Shown: piece after piece, positions 25,831 through 35,274 of the stretch
How the letters are laid out: every line of letters begins with the position of its first letter
How positions within the stretch are numbered: position 1 is the stretch's first letter
Assembly: GCA_021851325.1 (NCBI GenBank)
Contig: JAJZDZ010000002.1
Location: 62,001-126,000, forward strand
Direction of reading: 5' to 3'
Source: Pseudomonadota bacterium
GTDB lineage: Bacteria > Pseudomonadota > Alphaproteobacteria > Micropepsales > Micropepsaceae
Length of the DNA: 64,000 nt
Position numbers and translations under genes: made by a program
Notes under the pieces: model-generated
Database searches by the model: none
The model's input: the letters and a program-made list of their open reading frames with translations, nothing else
Told to the model about the DNA's origin: nothing

Positions 25831-26997
25831 ATGAACATTCACGAATACCAGGCCAAGGAGCTGCTCCGCGGCTTCGCCGTGCCGGTGCCCAAAGGCATTC
25901 CCGCATTCTCCGTCGAAGAGGCGGTCAAGGCTGCCGAGAAACTCGGAGGTCCGGTCTGGGTGGTTAAGGCCCAGATCCATGCCGGTGGACGCGGCAAGGG
26001 GGGCGGTGTCAAGGTCGTCAGGTCGATCGCCGAGGTGCGCAAGGAAGCCGAGCGCATGCTGGGGATGACCCTCGTTACCCATCAGACCGGGCCGCACGGC
26101 CGCGTGGTGCGCAGGCTATATATCGAAGACGGCTCTGCCATCGAGCGGGAGCTCTATCTTTCCGCTCTGGTTGACCGCGCTACCTCCCGCATCTCGTTCA
26201 TCGCCTCTACCGAGGGCGGCATGGACATTGAGGAGGTTGCGCACAAAACCCCTGAGAAAATCGCGACCTTTCAGGTGGAACCGGCTGTGGGCTATTCCGG
26301 CTACCTCGGCCGCGACATTGCCGGTGCACTGAAACTGTCCGGTGACGCTGCCAAGCAGTGTGGGCAGCTGATCGAGGGCCTCTATAGCGCCTTTCTTGCC
26401 AAGGACATGAGTCTTCTGGAGATCAATCCTCTGGTACTGACCAAGGACGGACGCCTGGTCTGCCTGGATGCCAAGGTCAATTTCGACGATAACGCACTCT
26501 TCCGTCACAAGGATGTTCAGGCCCTGCGCGATCTCGACGAGGAAGATCCCAAGGAGGTTGAAGCCTCAAAATTCGATCTTTCCTACATCAAGCTCGATGG
26601 CACGATCGGTTGTATGGTCAATGGTGCGGGTCTGGCCATGGCGACGATGGACATCATCAAGCTCTACGGCGAAGAACCAGCAAACTTCCTCGACGTTGGC
26701 GGCGGCGCGAGCAAGGAAAAAGTCACGGCAGCATTCAAGATCATTGTCTCTGATCCGAACGTCAAAGGCATACTGGTCAATATCTTTGGCGGCATCATGA
26801 AGTGTGACATCATCGCTGAAGGTATCATTGCCGCAGCCAAGGAAGTCGCCTTGAACGTACCGCTGGTGGTGCGGCTGGAAGGCACCAATGTCGAACTCGG
26901 CAAGAAAATCCTCGCCGAATCGGGCCTTCCCATCGTGTCCGGCGATGATCTCGCCGATGCCGCCCAGAAAATCGTCAAAGCCGTTAAGGGATCCTGA
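25831..26997 (+). CDS. sucC: succinyl-CoA synthetase beta subunit (ADP/GDP-forming)
   Basis: Beta subunit binding nucleotide and the CoA-thioester/succinate site; with SucD it interconverts succinyl-CoA and succinate with substrate-level phosphorylation. The 388 residues are standard: [12 protein letters not shown] start, ATP-grasp segment [38 protein letters not shown] and [13 protein letters not shown]. The ATG at 25831 follows GAGGATCC. It is 2 nt from sucD, forming an operon. Confidence 0.98.
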   Translation: MNIHEYQAKELLRGFAVPVPKGIPAFSVEEAVKAAEKLGGPVWVVKAQIHAGGRGKGGGVKVVRSIAEVRKEAERMLGMTLVTHQTGPHGRVVRRLYIEDGSAIERELYLSALVDRATSRISFIASTEGGMDIEEVAHKTPEKIATFQVEPAVGYSGYLGRDIAGALKLSGDAAKQCGQLIEGLYSAFLAKDMSLLEINPLVLTKDGRLVCLDAKVNFDDNALFRHKDVQALRDLDEEDPKEVEASKFDLSYIKLDGTIGCMVNGAGLAMATMDIIKLYGEEPANFLDVGGGASKEKVTAAFKIIVSDPNVKGILVNIFGGIMKCDIIAEGIIAAAKEVALNVPLVVRLEGTNVELGKKILAESGLPIVSGDDLADAAQKIVKAVKGS

Positions 26998-26999
26998 GC

Positions 27000-27878
27000 A
27001 TGTCTATCCTTGTCGACAAGAACACACGCGTCATCTGCCAGGGGTTTACCGGCAATCAAGGTACCTTCCATTCGCAGCAGGCCATCGCCTACGGCACCAA
27101 GATGGTCGGCGGCATCTCACCGGGCAAGGGTGGCACCACTCATCTTGATCTTCCTGTCTTTGATACCGTGCGCGAAGCCAAGGAAAAGACCGGCTGCACG
27201 GCATCGGTGATTTACGTTCCGCCGCCGTTTGCTGCCGATGCCATCCTCGAGGCAATCGATGCTGAGATCGGCTTGATTGTTTGCATCACGGAAGGCATTC
27301 CGGTGCTCGATATGGTCAAGGTCAAGCGCGCCCTATCGGGCTCGAAGTCACGCCTGATCGGCCCCAACTGTCCTGGCGTGATCACCCCCGGTGAATGCAA
27401 GATCGGAATCATGCCCGGTCATATTCACAAGCGCGGCAAGGTCGGCATCGTCTCGCGTTCGGGCACGCTTACCTACGAAGCCGTAGCACAGACCACGGCC
27501 GTTGGATTGGGACAGTCCAGCTGCGTCGGCATTGGTGGCGACCCCGTAAAAGGAACCGAGCACATCGACGTACTCGAGATGTTTCTCGCTGACGATGAAA
27601 CCGAGAGCATCATCATGATCGGTGAGATCGGCGGCTCAGCCGAAGAGGATGCCGCGGATTTCATCCGTAGAAGCCGAATCAAAAAGCCTATGGTGGGTTT
27701 TATCGCGGGGGTGACTGCGCCTCCGGGGCGACGCATGGGCCATGCCGGTGCCATCATTTCGGGCGGCAAGGGTGGTGCTGACTCCAAGATTGAGGCGATG
27801 AAATCGGCGGGCATTCGCGTATCGCCCAATCCAGCGGCTCTCGGCACCACGCTGATGGAACTTCTCAGCGGCAAGTGA
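27000..27878 (+). CDS. sucD: succinyl-CoA synthetase alpha subunit
   Basis: 292-residue CoA-binding subunit. The Rossmann CoA site starts with [39 protein letters not shown] follows; the phosphohistidine segment is [21 protein letters not shown]. All match SucD of proteobacteria. It starts 2 nt after sucC with AAGGGA as ribosome-binding site and ends before a terminator hairpin that overlaps the next gene's promoter. Confidence 0.98.
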   Translation: MSILVDKNTRVICQGFTGNQGTFHSQQAIAYGTKMVGGISPGKGGTTHLDLPVFDTVREAKEKTGCTASVIYVPPPFAADAILEAIDAEIGLIVCITEGIPVLDMVKVKRALSGSKSRLIGPNCPGVITPGECKIGIMPGHIHKRGKVGIVSRSGTLTYEAVAQTTAVGLGQSSCVGIGGDPVKGTEHIDVLEMFLADDETESIIMIGEIGGSAEEDAADFIRRSRIKKPMVGFIAGVTAPPGRRMGHAGAIISGGKGGADSKIEAMKSAGIRVSPNPAALGTTLMELLSGK

Positions 27879-27884
27879 CGGATT

Positions 27885-27913
27885 TTGCCCTGACCGGAAA
27901 GCCCCTCTATAGT
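27885..27913 (+). promoter_or_regulatory. candidate promoter nested in the sucD terminator
   Basis: TTGCCC, 17-bp spacer, TATAGT (27908-27913). Transcription would begin near 27920, inside the loop of the terminator hairpin, so the short transcript would lack the left arm of the stem. Confidence 0.5.
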
Positions 27914-27936
27914 CATCGCGCTTAGGGGGGCTTTTT
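27898..27936 (+). terminator. intrinsic terminator of sucCD, overlapping the next gene's ribosome-binding site
   Basis: AAAGCCCCTCT pairs with AGGGGGGCTTT (about 11 bp with one G-U), followed by TTTTT. The G-run of the right arm is also the only Shine-Dalgarno-like sequence for the lipoprotein ATG at 27938, so read-through transcripts would hide it. Confidence 0.75.
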
Positions 27937-27937
27937 C

Positions 27938-28354
27938 ATGCGCAAATTTCATCTGGCAATCATCGGGGCGGCACTGCTGCTCGCGGGCTGCAGCACGCTA
28001 CCCAATCCCTTTGCCCAGCCGAAGAAGCCGCCGCCGCCAGCCTACGTCGTGTTCTTCGAAGGGCACAGCACGATGCTGTCGACGGATGCCAAACATATAA
28101 TTGCCGATGTTGCCAGGGCGGCAACACAAAATTCCAATTCCCTGGTCGAAGTCTCTGGCCCAAGCACTAAGCTCGCGCCCGGCTACGACCCACGTTATGC
28201 GCAGCCGCGGATCAATGCGGTGATCGACGAACTCCTCGCCGATGGTGTACCTCAGAACCATATCGCCGAAGGCTCATCCTTGAGTTCCTCCCTGGAAGTC
28301 GACGCCGCAGGCGACCAGCGCGTGGTTCTGCACCTGGTCCAGACCGCACGCTGA
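27938..28354 (+). CDS. putative lipoprotein with OmpA-like C-terminal region
   Basis: 138 residues with a lipoprotein signal (MRKFHLAIIGAALLLAGC, lipobox LLAGC). After a Pro-rich linker the rest, VVFFEGHSTMLSTDAKHIIA then VEVSGPSTKLAPGYDPRYAQ and RINAVIDELLADGV, resembles a shortened OmpA-like peptidoglycan-binding domain, where VVFF, the helix and RxxAV(x)xxL match; the usual Asp/Arg contacts are altered. It probably sits in the outer membrane facing the periplasm. Confidence 0.8.
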   Translation: MRKFHLAIIGAALLLAGCSTLPNPFAQPKKPPPPAYVVFFEGHSTMLSTDAKHIIADVARAATQNSNSLVEVSGPSTKLAPGYDPRYAQPRINAVIDELLADGVPQNHIAEGSSLSSSLEVDAAGDQRVVLHLVQTAR

Positions 28355-28582
28355 GGGATCAGCCCTCTGCCCCCGTATCGAGGCCGTCGCCCCGGCCCAG
28401 GTAACGGAAGATTGTCTCTCCCGTCACCTCCTATTAAGCGAGATGTCGCAAAGATTAGGTGATCGAGGGCGTGCAATCGCTTTCGGGATGCGCTAAAGGC
28501 GGGGGCTTTCCGCACCCGCACCCCTTTTGATGCGGCTGTTCGAGGACGGGCCCGACCCAACAAGCCGGCCCAACATGCTGAG

Positions 28583-31516
28583 ATGACGAGTCAATCCGAT
28601 CCCGCTGTCTCCAATTCGATACTGGAGACGACGTCCTTCCTGTTCGGCAGCAATGCCGCCTTTGTTGAATCTCTGTACCGCCAATTTCTCGACGATCCAG
28701 CGAGCGTCGAGCCCAGCTGGCGGGATTTCTTCGTCACCCTCGGCGAGAAAGCACTGTCGCCAACTCAGCTCGGCAGAGGTCCCGCGTGGCATCGAGATCT
28801 CAGTCCGGCCCCTCTTCGTGACGAGTTGACCGACGCCCTGACCGGCAACCTTTCGGCAATCTCCCCGCCGCGCGCCCCGGTGACTGCGCTCAGCGAACAG
28901 ACATTGCGGGTGGCTGCGCAGGACTCCATCCGTACCATCCAGCTGGTCCGTGCCCACCGCATCATCGGCCACCTGGCGGCAAAGCTGGACCCGCTGGGAC
29001 TGGCGGAGAAGCCCAATTTGCCGCAACTCGAGCCCTCCTTCTATGGCTTTGGCGAATCCGATCTCGACAAGCCGGTGTTCATGGACGGCGTACTTGGACT
29101 TTCGATGGCCACACCGCGGGAGGTGGTCGACCTCCTCGCGCGTACCTATTGCGGCCGCATCGGCTACGAGTTCATGCATATTACCGATCCGGAACAAAAG
29201 GACTGGCTGCAGCGACGGATCGAAGGGCCTGATAAGGAGATCTCCTTCACGCCTGAAGGCAAGAAGGCCATCCTGAACAAATTGGTCGAGGCCGAGGGTT
29301 TCGAAAAGTTCTGTGGCCTGCGCTTCTTGGGCACCAAGCGGTTCGGACTGGATGGGGGAGAAGCCGTAATCCCGGCGCTAGAACAGATCATCAAGCGCGG
29401 CGGTCAGCTCGGGGTGCAGGAAATTGTGGTCGGCATGTCCCACCGCGGACGCCTCAACGTCCTGGCCAATGTCCTGGCCAAGCCTTATCGGCAGATTTTT
29501 CATGAATTCCAGGGGGGCAGTGCCAATCCCTCCGAGGTTCAAGGATCCGGCGACGTGAAGTATCACCTCGGGGCATCTTCGGACCGCGAGTTTGATGGCA
29601 ACAAGGTTCATCTGTCGCTCACGGCCAACCCCTCGCACCTGGAAGCCGTCGATCCTGTCGTTCTCGGCAAGGCTCGCGCCAAGCAACGTCAGCTCGGAGA
29701 CAACATCGAACGCTCCACTGTCATGCCGCTACTTATCCATGGCGATGCTGCATTTGCTGGTCAGGGCGTGGTTTCCGAATGTTTTGCGATGAGCGGCATC
29801 AAGGGCTTCCGCACCGGAGGCACCATCCATGTAATCGTCAATAACCAGATCGGCTTTACCACCTCGCCCATCTACTCACGCTCTTCGCCCTATCCGTCTG
29901 ACGTGGCGCTGATGGTTCAGGCCCCCATTTTTCACGTCAATGGCGATGACCCGGAAGCGGTCGTGCATGTTGCGCGCATCGCCGCGGAGTTCCGCCAGCT
30001 GTTCCACAAAGATGTCGTCATCGACATGTTCTGCTACCGGCGCTTTGGCCATAACGAGACCGACGAGCCATCATTCACGCAGCCCCTGATGTATCGGGCC
30101 ATCAAGGACCATCCGACGACGCTTGAGCTTTATGCGCGCCAGCTGGTCAACGAGGGCACCTTGAGCGAGGATGACGTGAAAGCGATGAGTGACGCTTTCA
30201 ATCAGCGCCTCGATGAAGAATATCAAGCCTCAAAATCCCACCGTCCCAATCGGGCTGACTGGCTGGATGGGCGCTGGCAGGGCCTTTCGGCGGCACCCGA
30301 AGGAGACCGTCGCGGTGATACGGCGGTTGGCGACGCGCTCTTGCAGCAGGTAGGCAAGGCGCTGACCACCATTCCCGACGGCTTCAATGCCCATCGTACC
30401 ATTGTCCGGCAATTGCAAGCCAAGGCGCACATGTTCGAGAGCCGAGAAGGCATCGACTGGGCAACGGCCGAGGCGCTGGCATTCGGTACCCTGCTCCAGG
30501 AAGGCTATCCCGTACGTCTCTCCGGTCAGGACTCGGCCCGCGGCACCTTCAGTCAGCGCCACGCCATGCTGGTGGATCAGCAGACCGCGGCACGTTACTT
30601 CCCGCTCAATCACATCAGTGACAGCCAGGCCGAGTTCGAGGTGATCGATTCCCTGCTGTCTGAAGAAGCCGTAGTGGGATTTGAGTACGGGTACAGCCTC
30701 GCTGAACCGCGAGCCCTCGTACTGTGGGAAGCGCAGTTCGGCGATTTCGCCAATGGCGCCCAGGTCATGATCGACCAGTTTCTGTCATCCGGAGAGATGA
30801 AGTGGCTGCGCATGTCCGGTCTCGTACTGCTGCTGCCACACGGTTATGAAGGCCAGGGCCCGGAGCACTCGTCGGCGCGTCTCGAACGTTACCTGCAGCT
30901 CTGTGCGCAGGATAACATGCAGGTCGCAAACTGTACGACGCCAGCGAACTATTTCCACATCCTGCGGCGTCAGATGCACCGCAAATTCCGCAAGCCACTG
31001 ATCCTGATGACGCCGAAATCTCTCCTGCGTCACAAGCGGGTGGTTTCGAGCCTTGCGGATCTGGGACCGGGATCCAGCTTTCACCGGGTCCTGGACGATG
31101 GCACCGAACGCGATGCTGCCTCTGCTCTCAAACTGGTGGCAGATGCCGAGATCCGTCGGGTCGTGCTATGCAGCGGCAAGGTCTATTACGATCTTTACGA
31201 AGCCCGTGAAGAGCTCCGCGAGCAGCGCATCCAGCTGCTGCGTCTGGAGCAGCTTTATCCCTTCCCCACTGGGCCTCTGGGCCAGGCACTTGAGCGTTTT
31301 GCCCGTGCCGAAATCGTCTGGTGTCAGGAAGAGCCGCAGAACCAGGGAGCCTGGAGCTTCGTTGCGCCGCGGATCGAGAAGGTGCTTGCCGACCTCGGAC
31401 GTAAGGATCGCCCACGCTATGTCGGCCGCCACGAATCGGCATCGACTGCCGCAGGCCTCATGAGCCAGCATACCGCCGAGCTCAAGGCCTTCCTGAACGA
31501 GGCGTTGTCACTTTGA
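28583..31516 (+). CDS. sucA: 2-oxoglutarate dehydrogenase E1 component
   Basis: Thiamine-diphosphate E1 subunit decarboxylating 2-oxoglutarate. 977 residues. N-terminal signature AAFVESLYRQFLDDPASVEP for E2 binding, catalytic MSHRGRLNVLANVL, TPP/Mg motif GDAAFAGQGVVSECF to IVNNQIGFTT, transketolase-like RYFPLNHIS and HGYEGQGPEHSSARLERYLQ. It starts an apparent operon sucA-fkbM-sucB-lpd. The ATG at 28583 has only a weak ribosome-binding site. Confidence 0.97.
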   Translation: MTSQSDPAVSNSILETTSFLFGSNAAFVESLYRQFLDDPASVEPSWRDFFVTLGEKALSPTQLGRGPAWHRDLSPAPLRDELTDALTGNLSAISPPRAPVTALSEQTLRVAAQDSIRTIQLVRAHRIIGHLAAKLDPLGLAEKPNLPQLEPSFYGFGESDLDKPVFMDGVLGLSMATPREVVDLLARTYCGRIGYEFMHITDPEQKDWLQRRIEGPDKEISFTPEGKKAILNKLVEAEGFEKFCGLRFLGTKRFGLDGGEAVIPALEQIIKRGGQLGVQEIVVGMSHRGRLNVLANVLAKPYRQIFHEFQGGSANPSEVQGSGDVKYHLGASSDREFDGNKVHLSLTANPSHLEAVDPVVLGKARAKQRQLGDNIERSTVMPLLIHGDAAFAGQGVVSECFAMSGIKGFRTGGTIHVIVNNQIGFTTSPIYSRSSPYPSDVALMVQAPIFHVNGDDPEAVVHVARIAAEFRQLFHKDVVIDMFCYRRFGHNETDEPSFTQPLMYRAIKDHPTTLELYARQLVNEGTLSEDDVKAMSDAFNQRLDEEYQASKSHRPNRADWLDGRWQGLSAAPEGDRRGDTAVGDALLQQVGKALTTIPDGFNAHRTIVRQLQAKAHMFESREGIDWATAEALAFGTLLQEGYPVRLSGQDSARGTFSQRHAMLVDQQTAARYFPLNHISDSQAEFEVIDSLLSEEAVVGFEYGYSLAEPRALVLWEAQFGDFANGAQVMIDQFLSSGEMKWLRMSGLVLLLPHGYEGQGPEHSSARLERYLQLCAQDNMQVANCTTPANYFHILRRQMHRKFRKPLILMTPKSLLRHKRVVSSLADLGPGSSFHRVLDDGTERDAASALKLVADAEIRRVVLCSGKVYYDLYEAREELREQRIQLLRLEQLYPFPTGPLGQALERFARAEIVWCQEEPQNQGAWSFVAPRIEKVLADLGRKDRPRYVGRHESASTAAGLMSQHTAELKAFLNEALSL

Positions 31517-32280
31517 GCAACTCCGGCACAACCGTGCCGCATATGAAGCTCGCCTATCGTGTGGTGGGCCCGCGTCTTTATATACGCCATCGCGCCAGAC
31601 GGGCATGGCGCAAGGCGCGTGACGGTCATGAGGGCGAGCTCAAATTGCTCTCGGCGATTGTCCCGCGGGACCGCGTGGCAATCGACGTGGGGGCCAATCG
31701 CGGCAACTACACGTTTTTTCTTTCCCGTCTGGCCCGCCAGACCGTCGCCTATGAGCCGTCACCACCCCTGGCGCGCTTTCTGCGCGAAGCGCGCCTTGTC
31801 GGGGTAGACGTACGCGAGGCGGGGGTATCCGATCATTCGGGAACGCTGACCTATTGTGTGCCGCTGAACCAGCACTCCCGTCCACAATACAATATCGGCT
31901 ACCTCGGCTCAGGTCTTCCTGCTGGCACCGCCGGGGTGGAGCTTCCGGTCCGGGTGGTACGACTTGACGAGGAGAAGCTCGGCGAGGTCGGCTTCATCAA
32001 GATTGATGTTGAAGGGCACGAGTTCCAGGTGATCGAGGGCGCCCAGGAGCTGCTTCGCCGATGCCGTCCCAATCTGCTGGTGGAGATATTGGAGGGGCGT
32101 GGGGACAGGCAGCAGATTGCACAAAATCGCACTGTCTGCCTGCTGGACCGCCTTGGCTATGAGATCTATGTCTTCGCGCGTGGCGCCCTGATGCCGCTGA
32201 GCGATGCCCCGTTGAGCCAGAATACGATGAACTACATTTTCCTGCCTCGGAATAGGGCAGGGCATGGAGAGCCTAAATGA
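31513..32280 (+). CDS. FkbM-family SAM methyltransferase inserted in the suc operon
   Basis: 255-residue FkbM-type methyltransferase: SAM-binding motif [32 protein letters not shown], and the family block [20 protein letters not shown]. FkbM enzymes O-methylate sugars or polyketide-like products. The gene is wedged between sucA and sucB: its TTG start overlaps the sucA stop (TTGA) and its stop overlaps the sucB ATG (ATGA). Alternative starts are GTG 31534 and ATG 31543. Its substrate is unknown; no link to 2-oxoglutarate dehydrogenase chemistry is known to me. Confidence 0.88.
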   Translation: MSNSGTTVPHMKLAYRVVGPRLYIRHRARRAWRKARDGHEGELKLLSAIVPRDRVAIDVGANRGNYTFFLSRLARQTVAYEPSPPLARFLREARLVGVDVREAGVSDHSGTLTYCVPLNQHSRPQYNIGYLGSGLPAGTAGVELPVRVVRLDEEKLGEVGFIKIDVEGHEFQVIEGAQELLRRCRPNLLVEILEGRGDRQQIAQNRTVCLLDRLGYEIYVFARGALMPLSDAPLSQNTMNYIFLPRNRAGHGEPK

Positions 32281-33524
32281 GCATAGAGATCAAAGTGCCC
32301 GCCATGGGCGAGTCGGTGACAGAAGCCACGGTTGCCCGGTGGTTCAAGAAGGAGGGTGAGAAGGTCGCACGCGACGAAGCCCTGTGCGAACTGGAGACCG
32401 ATAAGGTCACGGTCGAGGTCCCTGCACCCACCGAGGGCGTCCTTGATGTCATCGCGGTGAAGGAAGGCGAGACCGTTGAGGTCGGAAGCATTCTGGGTCG
32501 GATTGCCGAAGGCGCAAGCCCGCGTGCGCCCGCTGCCAAGGACGCAGGCGCGAGTAAGGCGCCCGCGAAGCCCGCCGCTGAGAGCGCAGCCAAGGCTGCG
32601 CCCAAGCCCGCCAGCCCGGCCGCCGCCACACCGGCCGCCTCGGCGCAGATGCCATCGGTAAAGCGTCTGGCAGCTGAAACCGGGATCGATCCGTCCACCG
32701 TGCCGGGCAGCGGCAAAGACGGCCGGGTGACAAAAGGTGACATGCTGTCGGCGCTTGAGGCCCGCGCCGGGGCGCGTGAGGCATCCCGCCCGGCCCCTAC
32801 CCTGCCGGGACCTCGGGCAAATGCGGAACGGGAGGAACGGGTCGCGATGACACGTCTGCGCCGCACCATCGCCACCCGTCTAAAGGAGTCCCAGAACACG
32901 GCCGCGCAGCTCACCACCTTCAATGAAGTGGATATGAGCCATGTGATGCAGCTACGCGCCACCTATAAGGACGCCTTTGAGAAGAAGCATCATGTCCGCC
33001 TTGGTTTCATGGGCTTCTTCGTCAAGGCCTGCATCGCGGCCCTGGAAGAGCTGCCCAATGTCAACGCCGAGATCGAAGGTAACGACATCATCTACAAAAA
33101 TTACTACGACATCGGAGTTGCAGTCTCGACTGAGCGCGGCCTTGTTGTTCCGGTCGTGCGGGACGCCAAGCACAAGACCGTGGCGCAGATTGAAGCGGCA
33201 ATTGCGGATCTGGGCAGCCGCGCTCGTGACAACAAACTCAAGCTCGAGGAGCTGCAAGGGGGAACGTTTTCGATCACCAATGGCGGTGTCTTTGGCTCCT
33301 TGATGTCGACACCGATCCTCAATACCCCGCAGTCGGGAATTTTAGGGATGCACAAGATCCAGCCGCGGCCAGTTGCCGTGGGCGATAAGATTGAAATCCG
33401 GCCGATGATGTATCTCGCCCTGTCCTATGACCACCGCCTGGTTGATGGGCGGGAAGCGGTAACCTTCCTCGTACGCGTCAAGGAATACCTCGAAGAACCC
33501 CAGCGTTTCCTGCTCGACCTCTAA
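32277..33524 (+). CDS. sucB: 2-oxoglutarate dehydrogenase E2 (dihydrolipoyl succinyltransferase)
   Basis: 415 residues: N-terminal lipoyl domain with the lipoylated Lys43 in [10 protein letters not shown], an Ala/Pro-rich flexible linker (about residues 82-122), a peripheral subunit-binding domain ([20 protein letters not shown]) and the catalytic core ending [16 protein letters not shown] with catalytic His and Asp. The ATG overlaps the stop of the FkbM gene, so translation is coupled through that gene. Followed by lpd 60 bp downstream. Confidence 0.97.
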   Translation: MSIEIKVPAMGESVTEATVARWFKKEGEKVARDEALCELETDKVTVEVPAPTEGVLDVIAVKEGETVEVGSILGRIAEGASPRAPAAKDAGASKAPAKPAAESAAKAAPKPASPAAATPAASAQMPSVKRLAAETGIDPSTVPGSGKDGRVTKGDMLSALEARAGAREASRPAPTLPGPRANAEREERVAMTRLRRTIATRLKESQNTAAQLTTFNEVDMSHVMQLRATYKDAFEKKHHVRLGFMGFFVKACIAALEELPNVNAEIEGNDIIYKNYYDIGVAVSTERGLVVPVVRDAKHKTVAQIEAAIADLGSRARDNKLKLEELQGGTFSITNGGVFGSLMSTPILNTPQSGILGMHKIQPRPVAVGDKIEIRPMMYLALSYDHRLVDGREAVTFLVRVKEYLEEPQRFLLDL

Positions 33525-33584
33525 GACCGCAGGCGGCCCTCGGTAGCAAGCAGGGCCACGGCCATCACGAAGAAAGAGTTTTAC

Positions 33585-34988
33585 ATGTCCGATAGCTTTG
33601 ATGTCGTCATCATTGGCGGTGGGCCTGGCGGCTATAATGCCGCGATCCGTGCCGGCCAGCTTGGTTTGAGCAGCGCCTGCATTGACAAGCGTGGTACCTT
33701 TGGCGGGACCTGTCTGAATGTAGGCTGCATTCCGTCAAAGGCCCTGCTGCACACCAGCCACCTTTATGACGAGGCTCTGCAGCACCTGCCAAAGCTTGGC
33801 ATCAAGACCAAGGTCGAACTCGATCTGAAAGCAATGATGGCCCACAAGACCTCGGTCGTGGGCGAACTGACAAAGGGGGTCGAGTTTCTACTCAAGAAGA
33901 ACAAATCCGAAGCCATTGTCGGGCAGGCTCGGATACGAGCGCCCAACCGGGTTGATGTAAAGTTGGCTGACGGAACAGTCCGTGAGCTTTCGGCCAAGCA
34001 CATCGTCATTGCGACCGGTTCGGACAGCGCCACGCTCCCCAATGTCGAAATCGATGAGGATCGCATCGTGTCCTCAACCGGGGCGCTATCCCTAAAGCAG
34101 GTGCCAAAGCACCTCGTGGTCGTTGGTGGCGGCTATATCGGCCTTGAACTGGGGTCTGTCTGGCGGCGGCTTGGCAGCGATGTCACTGTGGTTGAGTTCC
34201 TTGATCGCATAACGCCCGGCCTGGACGGCGAAATCGGCAAACAGTTCCAGCGGATCTTGAGCCGCCAGGGTATGAAATTCCAGCTGTCAACCAAGGTGGT
34301 CGGCGTCGAACGACGCAAGGAGGGCCTCGAGATACGCCTCCAGCCTGCCGGAGGCGGTGAAACCACAAGCCTTAAGGCAGATGTCATGCTCGTCTCCATC
34401 GGGCGCCGTCCGTACACAGAAGACCTTGGACTGACCGATGTCGGAGTTGCCCTGGACGCCCGTGGCCGCATCGTGACTGACGTACACTATAAAAGCAGCG
34501 TGCCGGGCATTTATGCGATCGGTGACGTGCGCGAAGGTGCCATGCTCGCACACAAGGCAGAGGACGAGGCTGTAGCCTGCATTGATCTCATCGCCGGGCG
34601 CTATGGGCATGTGAACTACGATGCGATTCCGGCCGTGGTCTACACGGCTCCAGAAGTGGCCAGTGTAGGCAAAACCGAGGAAGAGCTTAAGGCCGCGGGT
34701 GTCAGCTACAAGATCGGCAAGTTTCCGTTCACGGCCAATGCCCGCGCCAAGACCATCGCAGCTACAGACGGCTTTGCCAAAGTGATTGCCGACGCCAAGA
34801 CCGACCAGGTGCTTGGTGTCCACATCATTGGTGCCGAGGCTGGTAACCTCATTCAAGAGGCCGCTCTTGCCATCGAAATCGGCTGCGCCTCCGAGGACAT
34901 CGCCCGTACCAGCCATGCCCACCCCACGCTGACAGAGGCAGTGCGCCAGGCGGCGATGGGCGTGGAAGGCTGGACCATGCAGATGTGA
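33585..34988 (+). CDS. lpd: dihydrolipoyl dehydrogenase (E3 of 2-oxoglutarate dehydrogenase)
   Basis: 467-residue flavoprotein reoxidising dihydrolipoamide with NAD. FAD motif IIGGGPGGYNAAIRAGQLG, redox disulfide Cys43/Cys48 in GGTCLNVGCIPSK, NAD motif VVGGGYIGLELGSVWRRLG, and C-terminal His/Glu dyad in TSHAHPTLTEAV. It closes the sucA-fkbM-sucB-lpd cluster. A second, different lpd lies in the bkd operon of this window. Confidence 0.97.
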   Translation: MSDSFDVVIIGGGPGGYNAAIRAGQLGLSSACIDKRGTFGGTCLNVGCIPSKALLHTSHLYDEALQHLPKLGIKTKVELDLKAMMAHKTSVVGELTKGVEFLLKKNKSEAIVGQARIRAPNRVDVKLADGTVRELSAKHIVIATGSDSATLPNVEIDEDRIVSSTGALSLKQVPKHLVVVGGGYIGLELGSVWRRLGSDVTVVEFLDRITPGLDGEIGKQFQRILSRQGMKFQLSTKVVGVERRKEGLEIRLQPAGGGETTSLKADVMLVSIGRRPYTEDLGLTDVGVALDARGRIVTDVHYKSSVPGIYAIGDVREGAMLAHKAEDEAVACIDLIAGRYGHVNYDAIPAVVYTAPEVASVGKTEEELKAAGVSYKIGKFPFTANARAKTIAATDGFAKVIADAKTDQVLGVHIIGAEAGNLIQEAALAIEIGCASEDIARTSHAHPTLTEAVRQAAMGVEGWTMQM

Positions 34989-35045
34989 AGGCTGTCTGCC
35001 GTAACGCCGGGAGGAAGTTTTGCTTCGTTTGCGCTGATAACGCGG

Positions 35046-35051
35046 TATAGT
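35046..35051 (+). promoter_or_regulatory. candidate -10 element for the 25-codon ORF
   Basis: TATAGT, preceded 16 bp upstream by TTCGTT as a weak -35. It would give a transcript starting about 30 nt before the GTG at 35086. Confidence 0.35.
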
Positions 35052-35085
35052 TTTAAGGCACAACGAATCGAAAGGAGGTGATCCA

Positions 35086-35163
35086 GTGTCTCATTGTCAT
35101 GACCTGCGGCGTCTTGGTGCCGCGAACTGGATCGGCGTTTCGGACGAGGTCCACGTCGCATAG
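35086..35163 (+). CDS. 25-residue ORF with a 16-nt anti-Shine-Dalgarno complement
   Basis: The GTG at 35086 opens a frame of 25 codons (VSHCHDLRRLGAANWIGVSD plus five residues) ending TAG. Bases 35071-35086, AAAGGAGGTGATCCAG, are the exact reverse complement of the bacterial 16S rRNA 3' end (CTGGATCACCTCCTTT), far longer pairing than a normal Shine-Dalgarno, at ideal spacing. A 6-bp hairpin and a terminator-like hairpin follow the stop. It could be a regulatory leader peptide, a small functional peptide, or an RNA that titrates ribosomes. No known family recognised. Confidence 0.55.
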   Translation: MSHCHDLRRLGAANWIGVSDEVHVA

Positions 35164-35176
35164 AGCACGCAATCCG

Positions 35177-35195
35177 TGCGGGAACCAAACCCGCA
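35177..35195 (+). other. small hairpin after the 25-codon ORF
   Basis: TGCGGG-AACCAAA-CCCGCA, a 6-bp perfect stem with a 7-nt A-rich loop, 13 nt downstream of the ORF stop and upstream of the terminator-like stem. Confidence 0.4.
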
Positions 35196-35205
35196 GCAGG
35201 CAATG

Positions 35206-35239
35206 GAAAGGCGGCCCGCGTCTGGCGTGGCCGCCTTTC
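35206..35239. terminator. terminator-like hairpin between small ORF and tRNA-Leu
   Basis: GAAAGGCGGCC / GGCCGCCTTTC, an 11-bp perfect stem with a 12-nt loop. The stem arm ends in TTT on both strands, and it separates a plus-strand unit from the convergent tRNA gene, so it can serve both. Confidence 0.65.
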
Positions 35240-35274
35240 GGCTTCTGGTACGCATCGATCCTGCCTCGGTAGTG

